Assembly (NCBI GenBank): GCA_024220505.1
Contig: JAKZZE010000016.1
Location: 620,001-684,000 of the forward strand
From: Rhizopus arrhizus
Lineage: Eukaryota; Mucoromycota; Mucoromycetes; Mucorales; Rhizopodaceae
DNA: 64,000 bases
Direction: 5' to 3'
Below, piece after piece: positions 36,603 to 46,641 of this stretch. Position numbers and translations under genes: made by a program. The notes below the pieces were generated by a model. It saw nothing but the letters and a program-made list of their open reading frames with translations, was not told where the DNA came from and ran no database searches. Every line of letters starts with the position of its first letter. Position 1 is the first letter of the stretch.

Positions 36603-36854
36603 ACAAATAAAAAAAAATAAAGCTTAATTTGTCTGTTGATATTTTTATATCAACAAATAAAAAGAGGAAGCATGTCAATCTACTTGTTCACTTTTCGATT
36701 TCCTAATTTTTATTTTAGTTTGATTTAAAACAGCAGATAGCTTATACAAAACAAGATGAATAAATTTCTAGTACCATTTTATATAATCAATTCAAAGCTT
36801 TTGTTCAAGTTTTTTTTTTTTTGGGGGGATAATTTATTAAACATTCTATAAAAA

Positions 36855-38297
36855 CTATTTTGCATGCATTATTTCTTTACATAATTCATAAGAATAAAAG
36901 GTGACTCCCATAGCAGGTGCTACTTTGAGGTAGTTTGGTAGTAACCCACGATACAAGGACTTGAATCCTTCTTTTTGTGTCATTGTCTTTAAGGCATGCC
37001 ATGTACCATTGTATTGATAATCCATATTATTCATCCCACTCACTTGAAATCGTCGTCTAAGGACATCTACCAAAGAAAGATGAATAAAAAAAATATAAAA
37101 AAAATAGCAGTGATCAGTTTAGGTTACCTAAAGGATAAATAATAGTTTGAGCAATGGAGCCAGCTAATGCACCACAAAGTAATTTTCTTATATTTCCTTG
37201 GCTTTCATCTTGAATTGGTATCAAGTATTCCTTTAGCACTTCATAACATTGGAAATTCAATGCCACATACGGTGCAACACCCTATAATCCAATTCATAAT
37301 GATTAACATTCATTTGAAATCCCCCTCCTTTTTTTTCTTTGGAATAGCTTACAAGTGTCGTTGGCCATAAGCCTCTGTATAATCCATACATGCCACCTTC
37401 TGTTTTATAAATATGACTCATGGTAGGCCATATACCCGGTGATTTTTTGTTACTAGCCTGTTTAGACAAGGCCGACTGGATCGATAGTCGGGTACGCACG
37501 AGGTCAAGAGGATAGGTGCATGCGACTGAGACCGTACCGGCGAGTGCACCTGCCAGTAGCCTTCGTGGCGTGTCAAGTTCCGTCTTGCCTTGTTCCATCA
37601 GGAGCGACTTGAATTGTTCATAAGCAGCAAATTGAGAAGCACTGTAAGGTATCATACGTATCACATTCGTACCGTTACCCCGCATGAACCCTTGAAATCC
37701 TTCCTCTTTCCAGATCTTAGTCAGCGTACTCCAAACACCTGTATAGGCCGCTGTGGATTGAGGCCCTTGTACCTGATTTAAATTAAAATTTCATGTGATT
37801 TCAAATGTTTTCCTATTTACTTGGAACAAGATCTTCATTCTTTCCATCGGGCTGACAACCGTCCTCGAAAGTGCCCCTGCGACAGCACCCGCCACGAGAT
37901 GTTTGATGGTATCTGAGGATAATATGAGACGATATCGATCCATGACGGATGATTCTGTTGTATGGCTGACAACGATCTTCATGATTTTCCCGAGGTGTTC
38001 CGATTGGATGTGATCAATGATAGAGTGGCTGTAGAGTAAAGTAACAAAGTCTGAAAATGTAAGATGCTTTTCAATCAGTTGGTTGGATAACTTGGTTTTG
38101 ATGTCGAGTAATGTTTCCTAATCTAGGGGCTTAGTCATTTAGGTTGAGTAATATCATGACTAAGTTACCTGGTCCACATGAGCATTAGGTGAATTACAAA
38201 CTGCAATAATATCATGAAGGTCAATGATGCCATCCTTATTTTGATCGAGAAATCCAAAGAGTTGTTGTAAACTCCAAGTGTTAGAAGGTGAATTCAT
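36855..38297 (-). CDS. Mitochondrial carrier (APS/PAPS- or ATP-Mg/Pi-like) with N-terminal EF-hand
   Basis: This is an inner-membrane solute carrier of the SLC25 family. Five exons are read: 38297-38169, 38117-37821, 37772-37353, 37281-37128 and 37066-36855. All three repeat signatures are visible: SPMERMKILFQ, YPLDLVRTRLS and YPLDVLRRRF, each with a following G-rich helix (FMRGNGTNVIRM, GLYRGLWPTTL, LYRGLLPNYLKV). The N-terminus has LDQNKDGIIDLHDI, a complete EF-hand loop, then a helical linker. The carrier part resembles yeast YPR011C and human SLC25A24/42 relatives. The EF-hand suggests calcium control as in SCaMC carriers, but only one complete loop is seen. Substrate assignment is uncertain. 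Confidence 0.85.
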
Positions 38298-39483
38298 CTT
38301 TTTTATATAATCATACACCCTTCCTTTTTTTTGAATTGCCCTTTCTTTTGAATGGATAGAAAAAAAAAAAAGAAATAAATAAAAAAAAAGATTTGTGCCC
38401 CTTCCTTAGTATCATGGGGAAGATGATTGTATTTTCGGATATTGAATCAGGCACAATGAGAGATTTCATCAAACAGCCCAAGAGAATCAAACATGATTCA
38501 GTGACGTATTACAGATCACACAGTATGAATGTTTATCAATGTAGTACTTGAGTTCACCCTTGGTGTATTGTAACCAAGATGACATGTGTATAGGATTTTT
38601 TTTTTTAATCATGTTTATCAATAGCTGATCTAATCACTAAAGAGATGGATGCAGATTTTAATACGACCATGACAAATTACAAGGCACTTTAACATCATGT
38701 TTAGCATATGTTGAATGTAGTCATTGATAACTGCCGTTTCAAGTAATAATAACTCACCTAGGCTCACTCTATCCATCCATCATTTTTCAAAAAATAAACA
38801 ATTTATTTTCATACTTTCTTTTACGGCTTTCTTGACGGTTTTTGCAGAACTCAATAGACGGTTTTATATCAAATCAATTAGCGGAACTACAGAACTTAAT
38901 TGGTATGCATGTGTGTATGCGTGTGATTTTTTTTTTTTTTTTTTTTTTGTTGCCAGGACTTGAATTTTAAGATGAACAATGCATTTATACATCTACAACT
39001 TGAGCTTACATACAGATATTTCATGTTTGTAAAAATAGTGTGCTTCGTCATGAACCTATATGATGTTAGTGATCTCCTTGATTTATTGTTTTAGTATAGA
39101 GTAGATATAATTATATGCTTGCATAGGACTAATACATAAGATGCATATAAAGAAAGACAGCTAATAAAGAATGTCATGTACATTGTACCATTTGGTCATT
39201 TAAAAAGCATGAATATCCTTGCAAATTGACTTTTTCTTATTAAACAAAACTCCTAAACAGTAGTTTTTTTTTTTTCGTTCTCAAAAAGAACTTGTATGAA
39301 ACAAGGGGATCATGCAGAGAAAGAAGAAAAAAAGCATGTTGACAAATTAACCTCAAGATATATATTTTTTTAGTAACCATACACAAATTACAAATCTCTT
39401 TCTTTTTCTTTTTATTTTCCTTGGCGTGTCATAAAAGAACAAAAAAGACGAGTTAAAACTCATCTAGTGTTGTATAAAGGTGA
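38298..39483. other. Intergenic stretch
   Basis: About 1.2 kb between the carrier start and the casein kinase 1 stop. A short frame at about 38414-38550 starts MGKMIVFSDIESGTMRDFI but has no recognisable relatives. A T run lies at 38929-38948. No supported gene. Confidence 0.4.
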
Positions 39484-41483
39484 TTAAAAATCATTATAAA
39501 GTCTTGTCGAATTCATTAAATGAAAAGGCTTTGAAGGGGATTGCAAGGAAGGTGGTTTACGTTCACCTGAATTGTTGTAATTGTCTACATTACTGGCATC
39601 AGTTGCATCTGGAAGATAGGATGCTGAGGTATCATGATGAAATCCACTGGGATAAGGAAGTTGAGGTTGAAGAGGTGAAGCTTTCGTTTGGCTACATCTA
39701 TTTGATTAGCAACTGAACCATACAATAAAAGAAAACTTACACTCGATTCGTTGGAGAAGAACCTGGATGAAAATGAGTACGTTTAACGGAGAAAAGAGGG
39801 TCAGCAATGCTTGGTTCGATTGGATTGGTCTCATCGGCCAATACCCTCTTCCTCTCGTACTTACCACCTGTAACTGGTTGGTTCACCAACATTCTTCCAC
39901 TTGTATTCGTCTGATTAGCATAATTGGATGATATAGGAGCATTGTTCAGTGTATTGGATGGAAAGAGATCTTGAAAGAAGGGCGTGTTATTGTTACTACT
40001 TTGAGGTATTGATTGTGTATTGATAGGAGGAGGTGGATTAAAGTAGTTTGGCTTATGCTGTAACATCTTTTGTTGTTGTTGATATTGAAGCATTACATCA
40101 TCTAAACGCTTTGAAGTTTCAGGAGATTTCGTTTCTGTACGATAAGGAGTTCTAAGGTTGGTAGATGGAAGAGGTGCGCCTGTATTTAAACGTCTTGTTG
40201 CATCAAATGGTGCTGTGCCTGGAAGGTAATTATTCATTGGACTACTATTAGTGGTATTAGTCGCAGGTTGATCCAACATGGCCGATGTACTTCTTTTTTC
40301 CTGCTATGTTTAGATTATTAGTAAAGAGGAGAAGAGTACATAAAGGAGAAGGGGATACATTTACCATTTTACGAATAGTCCAATCAAACACATAATCATA
40401 TTGAAAACCTTCTCTAACAAATAGATCGCGAAATAATTTACGAAGATAAGAGTAATCAGGTTTATCATCAAATCGAAGTGATCGTACATAGTTTAAGTAT
40501 ATTGCAAACTCTTGATGTAAACCACGACATAATGCATCTGCAGGTGTAGTCATCTTTTTTTCCATAATTTTATCATATTTCTCTTTCTTTGTTCTTGCTC
40601 TGATACCCTGCCAAGGTAGCTGACCTCTGCAGAAATAAACAAGGATATAACCAAGAGACTCCAAGTCATCGCGCCTTGATTGTTCTATGGTATGTTAATT
40701 AACCATGAATATCCACAACTATTTCTTACCTATGCCCAAGTGAGTGTTCACACTAGCATAACGTGGAGTACCAGTCAAATTCTTGTTCTCTCTGTAAGGT
40801 ATATGTACATTACTCTTTGGATCTCTGAATCGTTTGGCCAAACCAAAATCAATCATATTCACTTGATTTCCTCTTTTACCAATACCCATCAAGAAGTTAT
40901 CAGGTTTAATATCTCGGTGAATAAATCCTATTGAAAACATGAATATCAAGAGTACATATTATAAACATATATATACCTTTGGAGTGAACATATTCTACGC
41001 GTGACAGCTATAATAAAGAGGGAAGGAGAGATAGATTAATAATGACATGTGTTTCTGAAAGGAGGGACGAATTACTTTACTAATTGATCAGCTAATAATA
41101 ACACTGTCTTTAAAGAAAAGCGGCGTTTACAATAATTAAATAAATCTTCCATCGATGGACCCAGCAAGTCCATCACGAGTACATTAAAATCCCCTTCTCT
41201 TCCATACCATCGAACAAAAGGTATACCTACTCCACCTGCTAAAGTCTTGTAGACTCTAGCTTCATATTCTAGCTGTGGATGAGCTGCTCGAACATTTTCT
41301 AATTTCACTGCAATATCTTCACCACTCATAATATTTGTTCCTATGAAACTCCTCATTAATACCACTGCCAGATGATGAGATGTACAACAAACCAAGATAA
41401 ATTTCACCAAAAGAACCTGCTCCAATCTTTCTTCCTAATTTGTACTTTGTACCAATAATAATATCTCTTCCTTCTAACGACAT
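39484..41483 (-). CDS. Casein kinase 1 (delta/epsilon, Hhp1/Hrr25 type)
   Basis: This is a Ser/Thr kinase of the CK1 family. Seven exons are read: 41483-41393, 41340-41081, 41007-40977, 40927-40730, 40684-40365, 40303-39741 and 39697-39484. The kinase domain spans the first five exons: [92 protein letters not shown] (the CK1 SVNTH signature) and LPWQGIRA. The C-terminal tail of about 250 residues is Asn/Pro/Gln/Ser-rich, as in autoinhibitory CK1 tails. The donor of exon 6 (GTGTAAGT, cut after GT) gives a tail ending STRLYNDF. A 31-base microexon (41007-40977) encodes [10 protein letters not shown]. Confidence 0.93.
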
Positions 41484-41562
41484 TTCTTGTGCAAGATGAA
41501 ATTAAAAAAGAGAATAAACAAATGGAAAATTTTTAAAAAAATAAAAAGAAAAAGAAAAAAGA

Positions 41563-41596
<34 letters not shown>

Positions 41597-42095
41597 TGAC
41601 TCTATTTTTGGGACCCATCAAACATGAGGCGTGCAACTATAAAAAAAATGTGATTTTTTATAATAACAATTATATTAACAGACTATGCCTATTCATTTCT
41701 TCTTATTCATAGTAAAAAGTCAAGAAAGCAAATTTCTTGGGTATCTTGTTTGATTCAAATCTTTCTAAAGGGATTTATTATTATTTCTCGTATGCGAATT
41801 AATTACTGCAGCATGATTTGGTTTCTGAGGTTGAATGAGCTCAAGATGAAGTGAAGAGAAGAGTGACGGTTGTTTTTGGTTTTGTGCACATCATGTCCTT
41901 TAGCCATACACACGTCGACAGTCTATGGTCTTGAATAAAAAAGGAAAGACTTGTTCAGTTTGTAAAGCCTGAAGAAGAAGAGCAAAACGTGGATAACCTC
42001 GTTGAAGAAGTTATCAACAAGATACACTTTAAAAAAGTGCTTGATTTAAAGATGCTGATTATGTGCATGGCGACAAAGAGGAAGGAAGAACAAGA
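41484..42095. other. CK1 promoter side and spacer
   Basis: About 600 bases upstream of casein kinase 1 with an A run at 41568-41594. No gene is supported up to the WD40 relic. Confidence 0.4.
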
Positions 42096-43430
42096 TAACA
42101 GGTAAGCACTTTATATAATAAATCATTTATTTATATGCTCTTTTTTCAAGGTAAACAGTTTGACTGTAGACCTGATAAAGAAGACGAAAACACAGTGGAT
42201 TTAGCTGACAACTGGATCCAAGACTTTTTTTTTTTGAATACTCAACCTTGTCTATGCTATCGCCATGCATCCCACTAGTAATAAGATCATCATGAGTGGT
42301 AGAAGAGACGATAAGAGCTCACTTTGGTGTTGTGATACGGGTGAGATACTGATCTGCTTGGATGATCATACAGATTCTGTGACAACAGTTGACTTTAGTT
42401 GTGACGGAAAGTATGCGGTCCTCTGCAGGCATGGATGATAAAGTACATGTTTGGAATGCAGAGACAGATGGATTCTGTGTGGCTGTTAAAGGTCCTGTTG
42501 AAGCGGTCTGGGATCAATTGGAAATACCTTGTTGATAGATGAGGATGAGATGACTATCTGGATGTGGGCGAGTGAGCATATAGTCTGTTATGTTTGTATG
42601 ATTCTGATTGAATTTTATAGTGTCAACTGATAGCTTTATGACTCTATTCAATCATCACTCGAATTCTGTTAATTCAAGTCAATTTATATTGGATGGCAAA
42701 AAATGATGTATTTCCACTAGAAATACATTCTTTATTGCTTGGGATCCCAAGTCAACTATGGCATAAATTAGATCATCAGGTGATGATGCTTGTTTTCATA
42801 CCGAACCTATCACTTCTGTGTCGGTAAATAAAGAAAGCACGTTGGCTGTCACAGGTGATGTGTCGGGTAAAGCTAGAGTTGTGAACATTAAATCTGTTAT
42901 TCACTGTATTTTCATCTGGACTCATTTACTATTTAGATTGTTGATTATTTAAAATAAAAAGCATATAGAATCTATTGAAACCTCTCGTTTTTATAATGTT
43001 TGTCTTTAAATCATCATTTTGATTATTGATATTGCTTCTCTAGACTTTACTTTGCAGTCACTGAATTTGTTGATGGAAATGTTTCAATTTGGGATGGATA
43101 ACACAACATTTTCGTGACACCTTATCACACAAAGGTAAGGTTGCAAAAGTCAAGTTTATGAATAATTCGCTATTGGCTTTTTCTTGTTCTAATAATAAAA
43201 CTGTTAAAATATGAGATACACGTACAGGAGAATGTCAAGAGTGTCTGGCAGGTCATCATGCTACTGTGCTTAATATTGTTGTGCAGAGTAAGTGAACAAG
43301 TAGATGACTGCATTTGTTATTAATTTATTATTTATTTAGTGATAGCAATGTGATCTGTACTGCTTTTGATGATGGTACTTGCTTAGTATGCAATCAGTTT
43401 CACTAGACAAGATTCATATTCCTGATTCAA
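42096..43430 (+). pseudogene. Decayed SQT1/AAMP-type WD40 repeat gene
   Basis: These are fragments of a WD-repeat protein like Sqt1/AAMP, a chaperone of ribosomal protein uL16 in yeast. In changing frames the sequence gives EDENTVDLADNWIQDFF, YAIAMHPTSNKIIMSG, RDDKSSLWCCDTGEIL, DDHTDSVTTVDFSCDGKYAV, a frame change near 42420, AGMDDKVHVWNAETDG, DEDEMTIWMWAS, NTFFIAWDPKS, TEPITSVSVNKESTLAVTGD and GHHATVLNIV. A Trp codon is TGA near 43213 (VKI*DTRTGE), and other stops occur. No functional ORF remains. An intact SQT1 gene should exist elsewhere in the genome. Confidence 0.7.
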
Positions 43431-44695
43431 TACAAGCAACTTTTTTTCTCATTAATTTATTAAATAGATTTCAAACAAGGATTGGTACGGTCTAAGCTCT
43501 TTTTGCTTTATACACTCGAATTTTTCCTTTTTCCCCCAAAAGAGCCTAATTTAAAATTCTCTCTTGCACTTTGTTATCTTGCAAATCTTTATTGATCTTT
43601 TCAATAAGCGATCAGCTACTTTTGTTCACATTCACAAAGAATCTAAAATAGAATTAATCTCAGAGACAACAGAAACAGACTGCTTCAGTCCAAAGGCTTC
43701 AGATTCTCGTTCGTCAGCTTCATGAGAAATTTCAAAGGAAGCTTTTGTGATCTCCACTCAGTCCTTTCTTTATCCAGTTGAGCTTGAACAGCGGATGTAG
43801 GTCTTCAAAATCCTCTGTTAAAAATGTTTGATCCCATATATCCAGTCATCATTTTCTCTCTTTTCTTCATTTAATTTCATCAGTGTGCTTTATGATAAAC
43901 ACAAGACCGTTTTTGATCCCGATTATAGCAACCAACCTTGAAAGTAGGAATCATCCCACTTAATCTCAGTTTACGTCGTGTTTATTTACTCCTTTATCAT
44001 TAAACTCTTATAAGGTCTTACAATTTTCAATAGACGTCGTGTCTGCTTCAAGCCGCTCACTTTCTTGGTATAAAATTCGAGCAAAGCATTCGAATGACAA
44101 ATCACAATAAATAAATGCAAGGATTAAGCGAGATGAAAGCTTATCAAAATTATGTCAAAGTGTAGGTATTTTTATTAATCTAATCTACAATGGAGAAGTA
44201 AAAATAGATGGTTGTTTTTTTTTTATTGCTTAGTCAACGCATGTTTGCTATATTTGAGTTGAGACTTGAATTAATCTAGTAAAATTAGTTAACAAATCAT
44301 CTATGCAAATGCATGTTACTTATGAATTTTCATCATAGCATATCGATAAACCCCAGTGAATATATGGTAGCAAGATTACATTGCTACAATTAATTATGAT
44401 TATATTTATGTATACTTGAGTGATTTATCCTAATATCTTCTCGGTCACCTAATTATATTATTCACTTAATTTACTCATCTAACATTCACTTTATTAGTTT
44501 GATAACATAAATAGCCCGTCTATGTATTGTAACCCTCATAAATACTTCTCAAACATCCATTCAATAAAGTAGTAACTTTAATTTTTATTAATTTCTCGAG
44601 TACTATTTACTAGATAAATCAGTGAGTATATGTGCATGTATATGTATATGCGAATGTATAGGTATTATCAATGTGTAGTTACTAATTATCAGAAT
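43431..44695. other. Gene-poor stretch with a possible minus-strand relic
   Basis: No supported gene. On the minus strand at about 43640-43810 two adjacent frames read QAQLDKERTEWRSQK and SFEISHEADERESEAFGLKQ before a stop, which looks like a frame-broken coiled-coil fragment. The rest is AT-rich and featureless by eye. Confidence 0.3.
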
Positions 44696-44772
44696 CTATT
44701 CTTATTCAAACTCATTTGTAAATGTTTAATCCAGAACAATAAGACTGTATCTTATTGACTTGTCAGAACATG
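44696..44772 (+). repeat. Dispersed 77-bp repeat with internal hairpin, copy 2
   Basis: This matches the reverse complement of 32450-32526. The hairpin CAATAAGA / TCTTATTG lies at about 44737-44757. It sits just upstream of the decayed transposase frame. Confidence 0.6.
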
Positions 44773-44782
44773 ACAAAGCCCT

Positions 44783-45376
44783 TTGCTCAGCGATGTTATT
44801 TCGAAACTCAATTTATACAAAACGTCAAAGCCCAACATGGTATCTATTCCCAAGGTTAAGGTCCCAACTCAAAAGGGTGCAAGTATTACTATCATGGGAT
44901 GTATAAGTAGTGCTGGTATTATTGACATATCTAAGAGAAATCCGGGTGTATATAAGAAAAGAAAGGTTCCTGGAACATCCAAGACTGTAAAAACAGAAAA
45001 AGGAACTAATACAGATCATATTCTTATCTTCTTGAAGAATATGTTAGATGTAATGGATAAATAAGGAATGAAAGGATATTATGTTGTGATGGACAACGTA
45101 AGAATTCATGACAACAGTCGAGTACCTGCTTACATTGAAGCAAGAGGCTATAAACCTTAGTTTTTGCCCTCTTACTCACCATTCCTCAATCCTATTGAAG
45201 AGTTTTGGTCTAAGGTAAAACAACATATCAAAAGACATCCTCTAGACTCTCATGGTACTTTGACCCCTCGAATAATGACTGCTTGTCAGACAGTCTCCCG
45301 CAAAGACTGTATTGGGTGGATAAGGCACGCAGAATCCTTCTGGGATCGATGTTTAAACGAAGAACGTTGCCTTTAA
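44783..45376 (+). pseudogene. Decayed Tc1/mariner-type transposase
   Basis: This is the C-terminal part of a Tc1/mariner DDE transposase broken by stops. The first frame (44783-45064) gives VKVPTQKGASITIMGCISSA and IIDISKRNPGVYKKRK. After a TAA, MKGYYVVMDNVRIHDNSRVP carries the second Asp. After a TAG at 45158-45160, FLPSYSPFLNPIEEFWSKVK carries the last acidic residue. The N-terminal DNA-binding part is missing. It is a different lineage from the relic at 7.5-8.7 kb (KVPTQKGASI versus no such block). Confidence 0.82.
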
Positions 45377-45481
45377 TAAATATATAGATTATTTTTAATT
45401 ATCTCACACTTTTTTTTGTCCCAACCGTACTTCCACTGCCAATTTGAGAATTTCATAAATGATCCTGCTGTTTTATAAAAA

Positions 45482-45804
45482 TACGTACTTGTACAGTGTT
45501 TCGCGTTTAAAAATACAAGAATTAGGAGGTAAAAATAAAAAAAATCTTGAAGTCCAATAAAAATTTTTGTTGGTCAGTAAAATTCATGGTTGAACAGTAA
45601 AACTTATGGATGATCAGTAAAATGTTCTTATCATCAATACAAATGTTATAAAAAGTGGACTTTTTGATATTTAGTGAGTTAGTGAGATTTTATTTACCTC
45701 GCCAAAATGTCATTTGCAGCAATTGGTGGTTTGTGGCTACTCCAATCAGCGGTTTGTCTATTCAAATGGCAAGAAAACACTTAAAAAACAGTGTCGTATG
45801 TATT
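45482..45804 (+). repeat. Left terminal inverted repeat (323 bp)
   Basis: It is identical to the reverse complement of 48523-48845. It contains a stretch that is open in more than one frame (45655-45867 and a frame with VVCGYSNQRFVYSNGKKTLK). The match ends exactly after CGTATGTATT at 45804. Confidence 0.9.
45555..45654 (+). repeat. Five 20-bp iterons in left inverted repeat
   Basis: Units start at exactly 20-base steps (45555, 45575, 45595, 45615, 45635), each beginning CAATAAAA, CAGTAAAA (three times) or CAATACAA. The middle units share CAGTAAAA.TT.ATGG.TGA. The mirror copy lies at 48673-48772. Such subterminal arrays are typical of transposase-binding sites in other element families; this role is inferred. 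Confidence 0.75.
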
Positions 45805-46036
45805 AGAAAAGAGTGTCGCACAATTCAAGATAAAATACCCAATGTTTTTCATGGCTCAAATGAATGAATTGATTTTGTTTTATTACGTGTCTATTTTAAA
45901 TAACAATAATTCACAAAGGGCAATTACAGTCGACCTGCGAAAGGGTGATCAAAAAATAATATTTTGCCGCATCCACATTGAAGAAAATGGCGACCAAATA
46001 GTTCTTTTCTTCAAGGAAAAGTTAATTAGGCGATAG
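45791..46036 (+). CDS. Small ORF of unknown function inside the element
   Basis: This is an open frame of about 81 codons that starts in the left inverted repeat and runs into the unique part. It ends with AITVDLRKGDQKIIFCRIHI and FFKEKLIRR. The sequence looks protein-like (alternating hydrophobic and charged strands), but I recognise no family. A second frame, 45655-45867, overlaps it, and only one of the two can be real. It could be the end of a spliced gene. Confidence 0.35.
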   Translation: MSYVLEKSVAQFKIKYPMFFMAQMNELILFYYVSILNNNNSQRAITVDLRKGDQKIIFCRIHIEENGDQIVLFFKEKLIRR

Positions 46037-46090
46037 ATCTAGCAGTATTTTTTTTTCAGTTCAAAAGATAACACCAGGTTTTTGCAAATG

Positions 46091-46241
46091 CATCTGATAG
46101 CTACTACGCTACTTTTATAATCTTAAGACAGGAGAAACTCATCTCACAGTCAACTATAATTTCACTAAGGACGTAGCCTTTGGTCTACTACCCTTGATAG
46201 CCGATGGTCTAATCAAGCGATTCCTACGTAGCTATCAGATG
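46091..46241 (+). repeat. 124-base structured repeat, copy 1, with 14-bp closing arms
   Basis: The core is 46105-46228. It is flanked by perfect complementary arms, CATCTGATAGCTAC at 46091-46104 and its reverse complement at 46228-46241. Inside the core are further pairings: CTTGAT with ATCAAG (about 46193-46217), AAGG with CCTT (about 46167-46180) and GCTAC with GTAGC. It is a candidate structured RNA or DNA hairpin unit, not coding. Confidence 0.7.
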
Positions 46242-46357
46242 ATCAGTTTTTAAAAACAAAGCTAAAATTGCTCAGTATAAAGTTAATTTAGTTTAATAAT
46301 GTATAGGCAAACATAATTAAAAGCAAACATACCTTTCATGAATCCCAAACGCTGCTC

Positions 46358-46501
46358 GTCAGTATCTACGCTACTTTTATAATCTTAAGACAGGAGAAAC
46401 TCATCTCACAGTCAACTATAATTTCACTAAGGACGTAGCCTTTGGTCTACTACCCTTGATAGCCGATGGTCTAATCAAGCGATTCCTACGATACTACTGA
46501 G
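46358..46501 (+). repeat. 124-base structured repeat, copy 2, with different closing arms
   Basis: The core 46367-46490 is identical base for base to 46105-46228. The flanks differ from copy 1 but pair with each other: TCAG+TATC on the left, and GATA then CTGA on the right with a three-base bulge. The start-to-start distance between cores is 262 bases. Confidence 0.7.
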
Positions 46502-46641
46502 TCATTCATTAGAAAAAAAAAATAATGTTAAGAAATTTTTGTCCATTTGGTATCGTCATCGATCGGAAGTTTTTTTTTAAATGTCAGTGTTGATTTTCTG
46601 GAGAGCGCGTTTTTAATCTATCAATATCTATCATCTTCCAG

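Noticed and set aside
45482..45804. Long terminal repeat of an LTR retrotransposon
   Set aside because: The two copies are inverted, not direct, and there are no gag-pol motifs or primer-binding site.
46105..46228. Group I intron, hammerhead or HDV-like ribozyme in the 124-base repeat
   Set aside because: I looked for the hammerhead core (CUGAUGA/GAAA) and other conserved ribozyme strings and did not find them; the structure is left unnamed.
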